Source of the DNA: Breviolum minutum Mf 1.05b.01
Lineage: Eukaryota > Sar > Dinophyceae > Suessiales > Symbiodiniaceae
Direction: 5' to 3'
DNA: 64,000 bases
Assembly (NCBI GenBank): GCA_000507305.1
Contig: DF241078.1
Coordinates: 1-64,000, forward strand
A program made the position numbers and the translations under genes. Below, piece by piece: positions 22,954 through 34,367 of this stretch. Under the pieces are notes generated by a model, which was not told the origin of the DNA, searched no databases, and worked only from the letters and a program-made list of their open reading frames with translations. The first letter of the stretch is position 1, and the number at the start of each line of letters is the position of its first letter.

Positions 22954-23529
22954 ATTGCAAATCGGCAAAGCAAAATCATTGCGCAAAAAAACATGACCCT
23001 TAAATGGAATAATTACAGTGCCATACAATGTGTATGTCAGTATTGAATGGCTGCATAGTTTTATATTCACATTGATGCAGTTGATTGCATATCAAAGCAT
23101 GACTTTTTTCGGATAGTGTTCAGGGTTAATCCCGAGATCCCGGATCAAGATGAAATGATCCTGGTGAACACTGACAATCTGCAAGAAACCGTTGCGGGGT
23201 CTTATAGATTGGTATCAAATGATCATCCAACTGTCCGCCTTGATTTTTTTTCTATCAAGTGACTGCTACAGATGCTCGAAGAATGGCGCGCTGTCGCACC
23301 CAAGACCACCGCACCTCAATTACGCTAGGGATTAACTTCGGAGTGAACAATGTCTGCAGCAATATCCTTTTTAGGATCATTTGGGCCTCCCAATGACTTT
23401 GAAAGATCTATTAGTATAACTTCTACTGACGCATTAACACACTAGTAAAACAGCAAAAACATCAACAACAAACAACCACCAGCACAACCAACAACTCATT
23501 TCCACTCACCCTGTCATCAATGTTTAAGT

Positions 23530-23700
23530 TCAACTCCGGCAAGATGCAGGGCTATGCAGCGGCGTAGTTTTCACACTGCTACTCGACTCGGTGGAGCTGT
23601 CATTATCGCCGCTGTTGCCAGACATCTCTACATCCGTATCAGTAGAAGAGCTCCTTGGGTGTTTTTGTGCTTTCCTTTGTAACAAGTAGAAGGGTTCAAC
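23530..23700 (-). CDS. exon encoding a Ser/Asp-rich linker, minus strand
   Basis: The minus frame reads VEPFYLLQRKAQKHPRSSST then DTDVEMSGNSGDNDSSTESS and SSVKTTPLHSPASCRS before a stop at 23530. The Ser/Thr/Asp-rich composition is that of a disordered, phosphorylatable linker or C-terminal tail. The frame continues upstream to 23826, but that part is less protein-like. Confidence 0.4.
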   Translation of the reverse strand, partial: VEPFYLLQRKAQKHPRSSSTDTDVEMSGNSGDNDSSTESSSSVKTTPLHSPASCRS

Positions 23701-24017
23701 CGACCCAGAAAAAAAAACACTAACTAACATTGTTGTCATGAACTTATGTGTGAATTTGGGAGGATTCATGTTGGGAAGTCTACAGCTAGGGAATGCTAGG
23801 GATACGTATGCCGAAATAAGCAGCAAACCGCTCCTACCATGGGCAGCTCAGCGACCTCCAAAATTTGAGACATGCCTGGGAATACTAAAGAAAATTAGAT
23901 AATTTACTTCCATTTCCATATGTAATGACTGTACATGACTGTACATAAATCTAGTTGTATGAGACATGGGTAAATATGCATGCATGCTACTTGACATATA
24001 TACAATATAAACATACG

Positions 24018-24057
24018 GCCATATATATATATATAGAGAGAGAGAGAGAGTGTGTGT
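24018..24057. repeat. compound (AT)n(AG)n(TG)n microsatellite
   Basis: Three dinucleotide tracts in a row. Confidence 0.9.
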
Positions 24058-24096
24058 AGCTTATATCTGCAAATATACATACATGTAGATACAGTC

Positions 24097-24240
24097 ACCC
24101 TTACCCCCGAGAATATTGACCCCTAAACTCTTGGGCATCATTTTCCTGCATAATCTCATTATCGCCGTGTCAACGGTTGTAACCTGATAACGTTCAAAAA
24201 CCCTGCGATCGAACTGCAACACCAACAAAGAAATAAGGAT
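24097..24240 (-). CDS. probable exon, minus strand
   Basis: Minus codons read LVLQFDRRVFERYQVTTVDT then AIMRLCRKMMPKSLGVNILG, basic and helical. No family is recognised. Confidence 0.38.
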
Positions 24241-24426
24241 CCATAATTCTACGTTCACTTAGGTACTTAAAACCGTACTTTGGAGGTGGTTCAACTTAAC
24301 ATGTGTTTTTTGTTGCTACAGTATATGTTGAAAACTCTGGTTGTTTTCAAACCTTTCAAAGACCAAGTGACTCAGCTTCCACCCAATTAAAGGCTTTCAT
24401 GCATCAAACGCTGTACAATGCTGGAG

Positions 24427-24690
24427 TCAAATTATAGCCAATTGATCTGTTAATGTGAACCGTGTCAGGTGAAAGCTACTATCTTTTTCACCACCATCCA
24501 TTTCCAAATCAAGGTTTGAGAAGGCGGTTTCAAAGAATCCATGATATGGAACTGAACCCATGGGAACCTTTAATATCATACTATCTACCTCTTGAATGTT
24601 CAACGAGTGACACTCAGCCCGCGACTGAAAATCTATTTTTGTGTTCCCATCTTCGAACACTTTGCTGGAAAAGTCAGTCGATATTCAATG
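24427..24690 (-). CDS. probable exon(s), minus strand
   Basis: The minus frame is open for about 77 codons: MFEDGNTKIDFQSRAECHSL, then VPMGSVPYHGFFETAFSNLD and LEMDGGEKDSSFHLTRF. It is acidic, mixed composition. It could be two exons. Function unknown. Confidence 0.35.
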
Positions 24691-24802
24691 ACCTCTTGAG
24701 CCTGCACCCGTCAATTGTCAAATCCATATACTTCCCATAGGTATCAAGGTCTTACTGATATTGAATGGATTCTATCTGCTAGTTTACGAAGTATGTAAAC
24801 CA

Positions 24803-25025
24803 TCAGTTCAAGCTGCAACCGGGCTGTTCAAATCCAAACATTGGCAATGCGAAAGGAATGCAGGTGGACACAACTAATGGATGAATCGGCATGTGCAACT
24901 TACAAGGGTACAAGTTTGTGTCATCACAATGTCCCACAGCAGTTGCACCACAAAAACCTACCTTTGTCCCAAGATTCTTTGAACATGGACCTTCCATGGT
25001 GTCCATCTCGCGCATTTCCAAAAAA
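24803..25025 (-). CDS. possible Cys-containing exon, minus strand
   Basis: The minus frame includes MEGPCSKNLGTKVGFCGATA, then VGHCDDTNLYPCKLHMPIHP and a stop at 24803. Four Cys occur in about 36 residues with no standard zinc-finger spacing. A short upstream exon, ESASAAAGAGDPWGNGR, after the acceptor TTGCTGCAG (about 25149-25200) could precede it. Confidence 0.33.
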
Positions 25026-25660
25026 AACACCTGGTAGCTATCAGAAACCCAATATCCATCACACTTCCTAGAAATGAACAATCAGCACGAGAGTTTCTTT
25101 CTAAATCAAGGGCGTGGTGCGTCAAGATCACCGGGTGAAAAAAAAAACGTCCGTTGCCCCAGGGGTCCCCTGCGCCAGCGGCTGCTGATGCGCTTTCCTG
25201 CAGCAAAAACTTGCATTTTATTTTCTGATGGTTTATTTACTACACCTATCAAAAGCAAACTCAAACATATGTTCTGGAACCTTGTGTGAAAATGTCATGT
25301 TTTAACTCTTTGATATTGAATGAAACTCCTTTTCAAGTATCTCAACTAGTTGGTGAAGTGTGGTGGTTTGGGCCTATTCTAGGAATTCCCTAAAGGGATA
25401 ACGACTTAGGGTATACCTCGTAAGCCGCCACCATTTACCACCAACCCTACCCCAACACACTCCACGGTGTCACCTGTCCACGTGTGGAGAGGACCATCAC
25501 CTCACCTGTGGGAAAAAACAGCTTGGTTCAAATGGAATCTACCAACAAATAAGAACTCTACATATGTATAGATTATAGATATTTATATGTATATATCTCT
25601 CTCTCAGTCCTGCTCCTACTCCTACAGCTAGTCTTTTGCTACTACTATAGCTACTGCTAC

Positions 25661-25667
25661 TATCATT

Positions 25668-25701
<34 letters not shown>

Positions 25702-25702
25702 C
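25661..25702. repeat. (CTA)n microsatellite
   Basis: About 12 units; an imperfect CTA-rich tract extends left to 25605. An imperfect 65-bp direct duplication (CTGCTGGGAGAAGGATACT) follows at 25730-25830. Confidence 0.9.
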
Positions 25703-25939
25703 AATGCCACTACTATGTTTACTAGTGCTGCTTGCTGGGAGAAGGATACTTACTCTTGAGGATCTCGTGTGGATAGAGAACTGCAGGACACAAACTGCTG
25801 GGAGAAGGATACTGTACTATTCAGGATCTCAGTCAGTATCAAACTGCATCACATCTATTCATTTCTACCTCCCCGCAAACACCCTTACAGTAAACTTTAA
25901 ATCAAATTTACAGCAACTTAATGGTCAACATATTTATCT

Positions 25940-26060
25940 AAACTTCATGGTACCGGATGCATCTGCTGGTTCCATCCTTCCTCCCAAAACGGCTTCCACC
26001 TGCATCAAACTCAATGTCCTTGGCGCGACTTCTGTATTGTTTCAGCTTTGTGAGGTGCAG
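25940..26060 (-). CDS. possible exon beside a GAT-rich repeat, minus strand
   Basis: The minus frame reads KLKQYRSRAKDIEFDAGGSR then FGRKDGTSRCIRYHEV. Upstream on the same strand the frame runs into a hydrophobic translation of a GAT/GAGGAT simple repeat, which I take to be non-coding. Confidence 0.32.
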
Positions 26061-26260
26061 GCGGAGGACGAGGATGATGAGTATGAGGAGGACGAGAAGT
26101 ATGGGGATGAGAATGGCGATGAAGATGATGAGCTGGAGGAGGATACAAGACCGCAAAGGATGCTGATGAGAATGAGGATGACCAGCAGGATGAGGATGTG
26201 AGGCTGATGACGCTGATGAAGATGTGAGGATGATGAGGATCAGGAGGATGAATCGAACCC
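26060..26260. repeat. GAT/GAGGAT-rich cryptic simple repeat
   Basis: Purine-rich GATGAGGAT and GAGGACGAG words repeated irregularly. The plus frame gives Asp/Glu and then Arg/Met runs, so coding is doubtful. Followed by poly-C/poly-A tracts at 26286-26345. Confidence 0.75.
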
Positions 26261-26656
26261 TATCATGGACCCTTAAGGGTACCCTAAGAACCCCCCCCCC
26301 CAAAAAAAAAATGGATTAAATCGCCTAAAGACCCCCCCCCCCTTTCTGTGACGAAATTAATTAATGGACCAACCTCGGCCCCCAATATGTCACTGCTAAA
26401 GCCTCCAGCTGGAAAATTAAATTCCAGCTTTCGTAACCAAAGCCCCTCATTCAAATTATATATACCTCTTCAATATCAAAGAGTCACATGATAAAACGTT
26501 AAACCACGTATTAAAAAAAATTATGATATATAATAGAATTTAAATACATAATATGTATGTAAAAAAATAGGTGTTGTACTAATATCAAATATTTTCAAAA
26601 CCCAAACAGAAATGAAGTCTTTTAGTGACTCACACCGGGACCTTCCCACCAGGTTA

Positions 26657-26719
26657 TCAATTCAAATTGTCCTGCTGGACCATAGGCTGCTCCATGTTCT
26701 CTTCCTCTGGAACGATCTC
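26657..26719 (-). CDS. terminal exon of an unidentified minus-strand gene (M4)
   Basis: The canonical acceptor TTCTCATTCAG is followed by 20 codons, EIVPEEENMEQPMVQQDNLN, and TGA at 26657-26659, phase 0. It is a short acidic, Gln/Asn-rich C-terminal tail. The gene would extend to higher coordinates, where coding-looking minus segments lie at 28-30.5 kb. Function unknown. Confidence 0.42.
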   Translation of the reverse strand, partial: EIVPEEENMEQPMVQQDNLN

Positions 26720-27018
26720 CTGAATGAGAAATGAATGTGGGAGCATTACGCTCCCCTTTTTTGTGCAAATGAAAGATGTCCAATGCATTTGAAAATTTCA
26801 CAGGGATATCATGATATCTGCCAAATTTGTTGTATAACTCCTAGACCTGAACACAATTCAAGGCCACAAAACTTCCCACCAAAAACCCACTGATTCTGAA
26901 CGACGAATCGGAATGGTTTTTTGAATATACAACTTACCATTACAGCCTGTATCAGCCTGTGAAACCGTTGTAAACAGGCTAACTGCTGATGATGGAAAAA
27001 ATCATGCACCAGTTGATA

Positions 27019-27135
27019 CTGGTTGGTGTTTTCAACCCATCTGAAAAATATGAAAAATATTAGTCAAATTGGATCATCTCCCCAGGTAAGGGTAAAAATA
27101 AAAAATATTTGAAACCACATGAAACCACCACCTAG
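27019..27135. repeat. foldback element HP2 with internal duplications
   Basis: Usual ends, but GAAAAATAT and GAAACCACA/C are each duplicated in tandem inside, making it longer than its relatives. Confidence 0.8.
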
Positions 27136-27852
27136 TGATCGGTAGTTTATCCCATTATTTACAGGGTTTTATGCATCCCAGATGGAGCTGGATTTCTTCC
27201 ATCAACAGTATGGATAGCAACTTGGCAGCGCACCTTTTGTGAACACCTCCTGCCAAACACTTGATAAAGATCTATATTTGGATGCATCTGGTGTCTACAC
27301 TGACATTGTTCACCGTAAATTCTGGCATACAACTAGCTTGGGATAGAACCACCTTCAAAAAAAAACAGTTGCCAGCAAAACCTTGGAAAAAAACCCATTG
27401 AATCTTCATTCTCCATGGTGTTTGAGCATGTAAAATGCTAGATCAAAACATATGTTGCTCTCTAAAAGAATCCCCAGTGAAACTTTCCGGTCGAAATCGG
27501 CAAAACATAACACCCGCAAAAATTCGCCTCCTGCAATGGAGGTGGCCTCAAGACAAAGGAACAACAACCATGTTACAATTAGCACAAATGTAAAAAAAAC
27601 AACAACTATTGTACTTATCTAAAAAATATATATAGACATAGGTCATAAATATTTTGATATACAACGCGTATTACATTGTTTAAGACTCAACTGCATCAGT
27701 TTTTCATCGTTCAACGCTCTGTCCAGCACAGCTCTTGAGTTGCCCCAGCGCCATGGAAAGGCTCGCCATGCCCACCTAAATGCTGCCACTTCCCGGGTGA
27801 AACTTTGTCTGGGTTTGGGTTCCTTTCAACAAACACCTGTTTAAGACAACAA

Positions 27853-27950
27853 CTAGTTGGTGGTTTTAGCCCATTTCACACATAATAGTCAAAATGGGTA
27901 TCTTCCCCAAATAGGGGTGAACATAGAAAATATTTGAAACCACCACCTAG
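27853..27950. repeat. foldback element HP2
   Basis: CTAGTTGGTGGTTTTAGCCC...ATTTGAAACCACCACCTAG. Confidence 0.85.
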
Positions 27951-28069
27951 ACAAATATATCCACGTATTCTTAGAATCATGCCTTTGTAAATAGAAAGAA
28001 AACAAGAGTATACAAAACCAAATGAAATAGCTCCTTATCCGACATGGTCAACACTTCCTGAAAATGTCA

Positions 28070-28195
28070 CTCCCATGAACCAATTAATCGGAGCCAAGTA
28101 ACCCGAAGACGGCGCGTCTTCATGGGCTCGGTATCACCCTCCTCTGAAAAGAGTACCACCTCAAATGGCAGCTCCACAAAGGATACAAAGAAACC
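28070..28195 (-). CDS. possible exon, minus strand
   Basis: The minus frame reads GFFVSFVELPFEVVLFSEEG then DTEPMKTRRLRVTWLRLIGS. The plus strand is open too; strand choice follows the neighbours. Confidence 0.33.
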
Positions 28196-28375
28196 AACAA
28201 TCTTGCCAGCTATATATGTATATCTTATATACAAAATATTTTTATGGGAAGAAATATCTCTTAGGCAACATAGCCAGCTACCATTTTGGTTGTTACCTGG
28301 GAACAAGATGGTGTTTTATCAATCAAGACGGATTGTGTTGGCTACGTGGGAATCAAACCAATATGAATAGGATGC

Positions 28376-28630
28376 TCAGAACCAAGTACCATGAATATTT
28401 GCCTTGCAAAGAGCAAGGATGGCCAATATGGTGATGTTTTTTTCTAGTAGCCTGTTTTTGTTGAATCTTGATGATGATGCACCTACACTGCTGATACATG
28501 GTATCATCTCATATTTTGAAATATGCTTTGCCTTTTGTTCCCTGACCCCATCTGACTTTGTTCCACTGATCCATTCAACAGGTGGCACATCTCTTAACCT
28601 CCACCAAAGGCACACTTGAAAGTCTTGCAC
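28376..28630 (-). CDS. possible exon(s), minus strand
   Basis: About 84 codons are open on the minus strand, including VCLWWRLRDVPPVEWISGTK and SKYEMIPCISSVGASSSRFN. Function unknown. Confidence 0.33.
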   Translation of the reverse strand: MQDFQVCLWWRLRDVPPVEWISGTKSDGVREQKAKHISKYEMIPCISSVGASSSRFNKNRLLEKNITILAILALCKANIHGTWF

Positions 28631-28843
28631 GCAATTGGCAAGGTTTCAACTTGGCAATAACGCTCAAGTCATGCAAACACACCTTCGGCTAGCTTGCTTG
28701 TGAATCATCGATATTTCGTTTCGATTCGTTTCGTGTAGCTTGTTTTTTTTTTGAGTTTCAACAGTTGGCAATTTTGGAGGAAGAAGCACGGCATGGATGA
28801 AACAGGTGGAAATCTTTGGTAATAACTCTTTACAAGAAATTAA

Positions 28844-29038
28844 TCACTTGTTTCTAGGGAAATGGATGGCAATGGGAATGTTCTTCGGGTGTTGGTGAAA
28901 AGTTTCATGTCGGTATGGAATGGCGGCTGGCTTCCATCGTGAGGTAACAAAACATCCAGGTAACCTGCTTGATGATGAATGATCATGAACCGCGCGGGTC
29001 AGGCCAAATTCAGCATTGTCAACAGAAGCACCTCGCAC
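28844..29038 (-). CDS. possible exon, minus strand
   Basis: The minus frame reads ASVDNAEFGLTRAVHDHSSS then FVTSRWKPAAIPYRHETF. A second minus frame is open over the 3' half. Its 5' end lies inside the first copy of a 101-bp tandem duplication (29012-29213). Confidence 0.32.
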   Translation of the reverse strand: MRGASVDNAEFGLTRAVHDHSSSSRLPGCFVTSRWKPAAIPYRHETFHQHPKNIPIAIHFPRNK

Positions 29039-29213
29039 ATCTATCTTAGACTATATATAATATGTATTTATATGTTATAAAGATATGAATATATAAAAAT
29101 AAAAATAAGTATGAGCATTGTCAACAGAAGCATCTCGCACATCCATCTTATATATAATATGTATTTATATTATTTGTGTAAAGAAGTAAATATATAAAAA
29201 TAAAAATATGTAT
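29012..29213. repeat. 101-bp tandem duplication
   Basis: Two head-to-tail copies, 29012-29112 and 29113-29213, both starting AGCATTGTCAACAGAAGCA and ending in AT-rich ATATAAAAATAAAAAT. Roughly 85-90% identical by eye. Confidence 0.9.
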
Positions 29214-29690
29214 ATTCATGGGATAGACCCCCCCACTAATAAGCAAGAATAATCAAGATTCATAAGGATTCCCATAGAAGAAGTCCTGCCTTTCTCGCAG
29301 TGAACGGTTGATATCTGGAATCCTTGGAGGAAATATATGTTCCAAAGCATAGTGAACGAATGTGTGACGCACTTCGTCCAGGGGTCATTTAAAAACCACT
29401 TCCATATATGGATCCAAAAATCCTTCATGAAATAAACATATCCGATCATTAAAAATACAAGATGGATTCCAAATAGATAATGAAATCAAAAATCACCCCA
29501 AAATATAATCATCAAAATTTTGTTTCAGATCTTAAAGTTTACTTGCTTTTTTATTCAGCTCCCAGCATCTCAAAAAAAATCCACATCCGCTTTTTAATTG
29601 CACCTCCATCCTTCCGAGCACGCGTTTCACCTGGAGAAATGGTGAAAGCAGTGATCACAAACCCTTGTCACATTCCGATATACTGCTTCT

Positions 29691-29805
29691 AATAGGTGTT
29701 TTTTCCCCACCCATTTGAAAAATATGCGCAAGCCGAATTGGATTCCATTTCCCCAGGGGTGTACATAAGAAATATAATAGAAATATTTGAGTTGCCAGCA
29801 CCTAG
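29691..29805. repeat. foldback element HP2, diverged
   Basis: TAATAGGTGTTTTTTCCCCA...ATTTGAGTTGCCAGCACCTA. Confidence 0.65.
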
Positions 29806-30236
29806 GTTTGGTTTATAAGGGATTCTTATAACGGCTAAATATAATCCCCACACAACTGGGAAGTATATAATATGTTATGAAACCCAACCAACCGAGATTT
29901 TGATGCTCAAATTGCTGCTGTTGGGAACGACGAAAGTTGCCGTGGTTGCACATGTGTCAACACATGACATGGTTCCAAAAAAATGGGATGTGGAAGGCTT
30001 CCTGTTAAGTTTACAGGTTTCATCGGACTTACGTTTTTGCTGCATGTTGTTTTTCGGCCGGATCAGCGCGATTACATCATTGTGAGAAGTGATAGTGATA
30101 TGCAAACAAAGAACTCAATGTAGTGACGAATAATATAAGCATGTATGAAACAAGTATGTATTTATGATCTAAACACTGCAAACATTGTATCAAATAAACA
30201 TATATGTATATATATATATACAAACAAGTTTCTCAC

Positions 30237-30527
30237 AAACATAAATGCCAAACAAAGGTGCCTGTAATAATCGCCCAAATCTTGTTGATTGAAACAAAGC
30301 CGAGTCAAAATGGTAGCACCGTGGTCACTGTACCAAGCTGAAATAGGAAAATCGTCTGATCTTCGGATTGGAGTTGTATCAAATCTTAATGCATGCCTAG
30401 GGCCTAGGAGAGTAGTTTTCCCAAAATTTGGGGAAACCATGGGAAACCAATGCAAGTCTGTACCATTGTTGGTGGAAGGAACATCTGTCAGCTCTATTTC
30501 TAGGACTCTTTTAGAATTGAGCTCCAT
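30237..30527 (-). CDS. probable exon of about 95 codons, minus strand
   Basis: The acceptor TATGTTTTAG is followed by ATG and an open frame: MELNSKRVLEIELTDVPSTN, then FPMVSPNFGKTTLLGPRHAL and ILTRLCFNQQDLGDYYRH. It is balanced, globular-looking composition and the longest clean exon between 26 and 32 kb. No family is recognised. Confidence 0.4.
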
Positions 30528-31805
30528 GCTAAAACATAAGAATCTTTAATCAGAATCACTCGCATATCGACACCTCTCACTGTCTAAACACTACATAGAA
30601 TTTGCAATGTTTTGCAAGTCACATTTGTAGAAACATGGTTTTGCATGTTTTTCTTTCACCCTTGTCATCCATTGATCCTTCATTCCTCAGGCCCGGGCCA
30701 AGCGAGATAAGGTTTCAATGCCCTCCTCCGTATACCTGGAGACTCAAATGACTACAAAATATCCTCATTTTTTGAGAGAAATCTTTTCAAAAAAAACATG
30801 AAAACTAACATGACATTGGAAACAACCATTTAGAAGATGTATCTCCTGCCAAGTGAGTTTCATGGAGGATAATGTATTGAAATACATTGGTGCCCACACT
30901 TTATCTAATTCCTCGGGCCTGGTTGCTGCTTTGGTTTCCTATGGAAACATCGTCAAATCACAATGTTTCATCGTTGTTGATCACTTGGTCAATATCCCTA
31001 GGAATCCAGTCGCATTCTCAGGTGATGATTAGGGTGTCGAATCACCTTCGAAACGCATACTAGCACCATTCGCAAAAGGTGATTGGATCGCAAGGGTATG
31101 CAGCAGGTTGTAGTTGTTCTATTTTCAAATGATGTTCTTACTTTTGGTCATTTGGGATCATCCGGTCACCTGAGGGCTATCTTTCACAGTGTTTCTTCAA
31201 ACGATATACGGCAAAAATCGATGTATTTGTAAATAATATGTATTTGAAGAAAGTACAAATATAAAAACACATTTTGAGGCTCAATCAGCCTGTAACACAT
31301 GTTTGTGAATCGCAAGCTGAAGGGACTTATCTCAATCATCAAGTCTACGTTCTGTGCAGGTTCAATACATTGATATCCACCAGGTTTCTACAAATGTTTC
31401 ACTTTACTAGTGCATCCCTTGGACACATCAATTGAAAGCCCCAAATGCAAACGATTAAAAAAAACAAACTCCCCAGGGACCATCACCGACTATCGAACGA
31501 GTGAACAACCAGTGACCCAGTGATGCAAATGTTGCTATATACTATTGTTCATCTAAAGTCTACTGGTAAGGGCACCATGGCACCACAGTTTGACAGTTTG
31601 TCAGTTTATATAGCTTATCCAATGATTCGAATCATTCAAGCAGTGAAACAATGACAACGTTTGCGGTCATACCTTTCGAGGAACAGTTGAGTTGAGGGTT
31701 TCTACTATGTGAGGTTATCCATGTACAACATCCTCAGCAGGACATGACAACATGACACAAGAAATGTGGCGATGATACTTCCAGGCCGGGTTCAAAAATA
31801 TGTAT

Positions 31806-31911
31806 ATGGGTGTTTCCGAAAATAGGGGTACCCCCAAATCATCCATTTTAATAGGGTTTTCCCCTATAAACCATCCATTTTGAGGTACCACTATTTTCCG
31901 AAACACCCATA
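31806..31911. repeat. foldback element HP3
   Basis: TATGGGTGTTTCCGAAAATA and TATTTTCCGAAACACCCATA are near-perfect 20-bp arms. Highly similar to the 20732 copy. Confidence 0.9.
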
Positions 31912-32241
31912 TGTATATACGTTAGATATACCACACGCTGACGCACTGAAGCTATCACTTTTACACCTGGCGCTCCTTCAGCTTCTCTTGCGGGGACCCC
32001 GTGCCATCCAAGCGGGAACCCAACGAAGTGCCGAGGCTTTCTTTGTCCATGGATGTCGAGATTTGAATCATCCATCATCCATCATCCTCCATCTACATCC
32101 GAGCAAGACCAACGGCAAAGTGCTCAAATCACTTGAGATTCACTTGACTTTCAGGTCTTCTTCAGCATGAAGAATTCATGCATCTCCAGTTACGTCATTT
32201 TCTTGCAGCCATTATGATCTCCATCTCAGTTGTCTCTCCTG

Positions 32242-32366
32242 TTATTTTTCTCGACGGCGTTCATAGAGGACCAACGCGACGGCATGGGAGATGTTTAAAG
32301 ATCCTGCAGGGATTGGCATGTTCAAATTGCCCAGCTTCAAGGGCTTGGTGGTTGCACACTCGAAAT
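32242..32366 (-). CDS. SpoU/TrmH-type RNA 2'-O-methyltransferase, last exon (motif 3)
   Basis: The acceptor TGGTATATCAG is followed by two bases completing an Asp codon and 40 codons to TAA at 32242-32244. The peptide holds NMPIPAGSLNISHAVALVLY followed by ERRREK. This is the C-terminal SpoU motif (SLNxSxAxAxxLYE), which forms part of the knotted SAM-binding site and the dimer interface in SPOUT-fold RNA methyltransferases. Joining to the 33283-33384 exon is in phase (G + AT = Asp). The enzyme should transfer a methyl group from SAM to a ribose 2'-OH of tRNA or rRNA. Whether it acts in nucleus, plastid or mitochondrion cannot be told from this exon. Confidence 0.78.
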
Positions 32367-32530
32367 CTGATATACCAAAAATGATGGGCATTGGAAAATG
32401 TAGTTTCCTTTCAAACATGTGGTATTTTGGGTATCTATGTTAGATTTCAGGGGGTATACTTCTAGTCGGATGACCAGGAGATTGCAAAACTGGGAAGGAG
32501 TTTTTTTGGTGGCAAAACTGCAACAACCAC

Positions 32531-32567
32531 AACCGCCACCACCACCACCACCACCACCACCACCAGC

Positions 32568-32605
<38 letters not shown>

Positions 32606-32655
32606 GAACAAGAAGAAGAAGAAGAAGAAGAAGAGCAACAACAACAAAAACAACA
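32531..32655. repeat. compound (CAC)n(AAC)n(AAG)n tract
   Basis: Three successive trinucleotide runs over 120 bp. Long open frames on both strands (poly-Pro/Thr/Arg, poly-Val/Cys/Leu) are artefacts of it. Confidence 0.95.
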
Positions 32656-33282
32656 CACACAAACAAAAACCAAACAACCATGTTTGCGGAAAAAACATGC
32701 TTAAACAGGGAGTCCTTTTCCAATAGTGGGAATGGAAATAAAATCATCACATGTCTGAGCCACATCCTGAGAATGGACTTGGCATGACTTTCCGATGGAA
32801 TCACAATGGAAGTTTCTGCCAACCCACGCGGGAACAAGTCCATATCCTACCAAAGGGGAAAAGGACAGTCGTCTTCAAATCATTCAAATTCCTTAAGAGG
32901 AAAGCAAAGGAATATGTCAAGCTCCCAAGAGGATATGAATCTATTCTTCCAGCCCGCCTTTCTTTACCGATGTAAGTCTCGTTATTTTGATCTATTTTGG
33001 GTGTCCATCTGTTTGCTCGGTCTGACGTCTAACTGGACATTTGTCAAAATGAGTTAGTGCAACATCTGGCTCCTGCTATCAACATAGTGTATCCACACCA
33101 ACATATCGCACGTGCATGAACTCTCTTCCATGTCTTCCTTTCTTGAACCTGTGTGTTTTCAATCGCCCATCTACCATCATCTATCCAAATATATATTCAA
33201 TTAAACAATGTGTTTAATTTTTCTTGCCCTACATGATTTTTTTCGAGTTTTTCTCATTCCTAAAGACTTGCGACCTTTCAAC

Positions 33283-33384
33283 CCACAATTTGTTTCAGCG
33301 CCGAAGCAGCGAAGGGTATGCCCACATCCTCTGCACCAAATACGAAAGCCGTAGGACCGGTACGAAGATTTGCATCATACAAAC
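33283..33384 (-). CDS. SpoU-type RNA methyltransferase, motif 2 exon
   Basis: The exon lies between the acceptor GATTCAG and the donor GTGG/GTTGAA. It encodes LYDANLRTGPTAFVFGAEDV then GIPFAASALKQIV. The FVFGAEDVGIP stretch is SpoU motif 2 (consensus FGxExxGL/I). The exon starts with two bases of a split codon and ends with one, matching the terminal exon exactly. A foldback-element cluster lies 9 bp upstream (minus sense) at 33393-33585. Confidence 0.75.
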
Positions 33385-33392
33385 CTGAATCT

Positions 33393-33585
33393 GCTTGGTC
33401 GTTTTTTCCCCCGATCCATCTGAAATATATGAACGTCAAATTGGATCATTTCCGGAGAGTACCTAGTTGGTGGTTTTTTCCCCTGATCCATCATGAAACA
33501 TATGAACGTCAAAATGGGTGGACATCTTCCCCCAATTTTTTTCGGGGTGAACATTCAAAAACATATTTGAGTTGCTACCACCCAG
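33393..33585. repeat. one and a half copies of HP2 in tandem
   Basis: A left-half copy (CTTGGTCGTTTTTTCCCCCG onward, 33393-33461) is followed directly by a full copy (CTAGTTGGTGG...TACCACCCAG, 33462-33585). A nested insertion or partial duplication is likely. Confidence 0.75.
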
Positions 33586-33649
33586 TGATACACTCATCGC
33601 TGCCCCAAAAAAACAAGTCGGATCCATTCGAAAATGGCAACCCTTACAG

Positions 33650-33730
33650 TACACCTTTGAAATTTAACATTGGGAAAGTACTCTTCCAAGCATCAGTTAT
33701 CAGGGGGTATGTTAAACTTCGGGAGGGTAT
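33650..33730. repeat. foldback element HP1 (TTTAAC variant)
   Basis: TACACCTTTGAAATTTAACA and TATGTTAAACTTCGGGAGGG arms. Confidence 0.65.
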
Positions 33731-34367
33731 TGATTGATGGGCAACATCTCCAAGATGTTAATCCAAATCATTTCCAGTTGGGATGGTTGAAACAGCTTCA
33801 AATGATTTGGGAAATCTACACCTCTGGAAATCAAGATGGGTACCAAAACGGATGGTTTGGAAAATATATCTCTTGTCATCTCTTTTCAAATATGGCTATT
33901 TTGTGTTCTCCTCGATGAAAAATCTCCTGGGGATATTCTTCCAAGAATCAGAAGTTCGAGATGACTATATAGGTTGAATCACTATCATTTTGCCCAAACT
34001 TTTGGTTGCAAATGAGTGCAAAGATACAACAGGAGTATTCACATTAGGAGATGGAACCAAAAGTTGCAAGGTCATCGGAAAACGTCTCTGACTTCATGTT
34101 GGAGTTGCCTGATGTTTGCAAATGTATAAACGAACCTGATTTACAGCCGGAATATTCTTGCAGCCACCTTGTTTTGAGAAAGCAATATCATACCTGGGGA
34201 TATCCCTCTGGTAAAAGAGCATAACATATAACAATATAGCTGGAAAGGAATCCTGCTAATTTCCCATCAAAAATCTCTATCTAGGTTAAACATGGATACT
34301 CAAATATGTACTCCTTCAGAATTCATGTTTAATGTTCCAGCCAGCTATTTCTGCTTACTCCAAAAGG

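Noticed and set aside
25704-26201. 165-codon plus frame with acidic tail (DEDDEYEEDEKYGDENG)
   Set aside because: The tail is a GAT/GAG simple repeat and the N-terminal part begins in a CTA repeat; no splice or start context.
31715-31906. Frames giving VVPQNGWFIGENPIKMDD-type peptides, also near 20700-20850
   Set aside because: They are translations of the HP3 foldback, not genes.
32337-32843. 168-codon minus-strand frame and matching plus frames
   Set aside because: Most of the length is translation of (CAC)n/(AAC)n/(AAG)n; homopolymeric Val, Gly, Leu, Cys runs in every frame.
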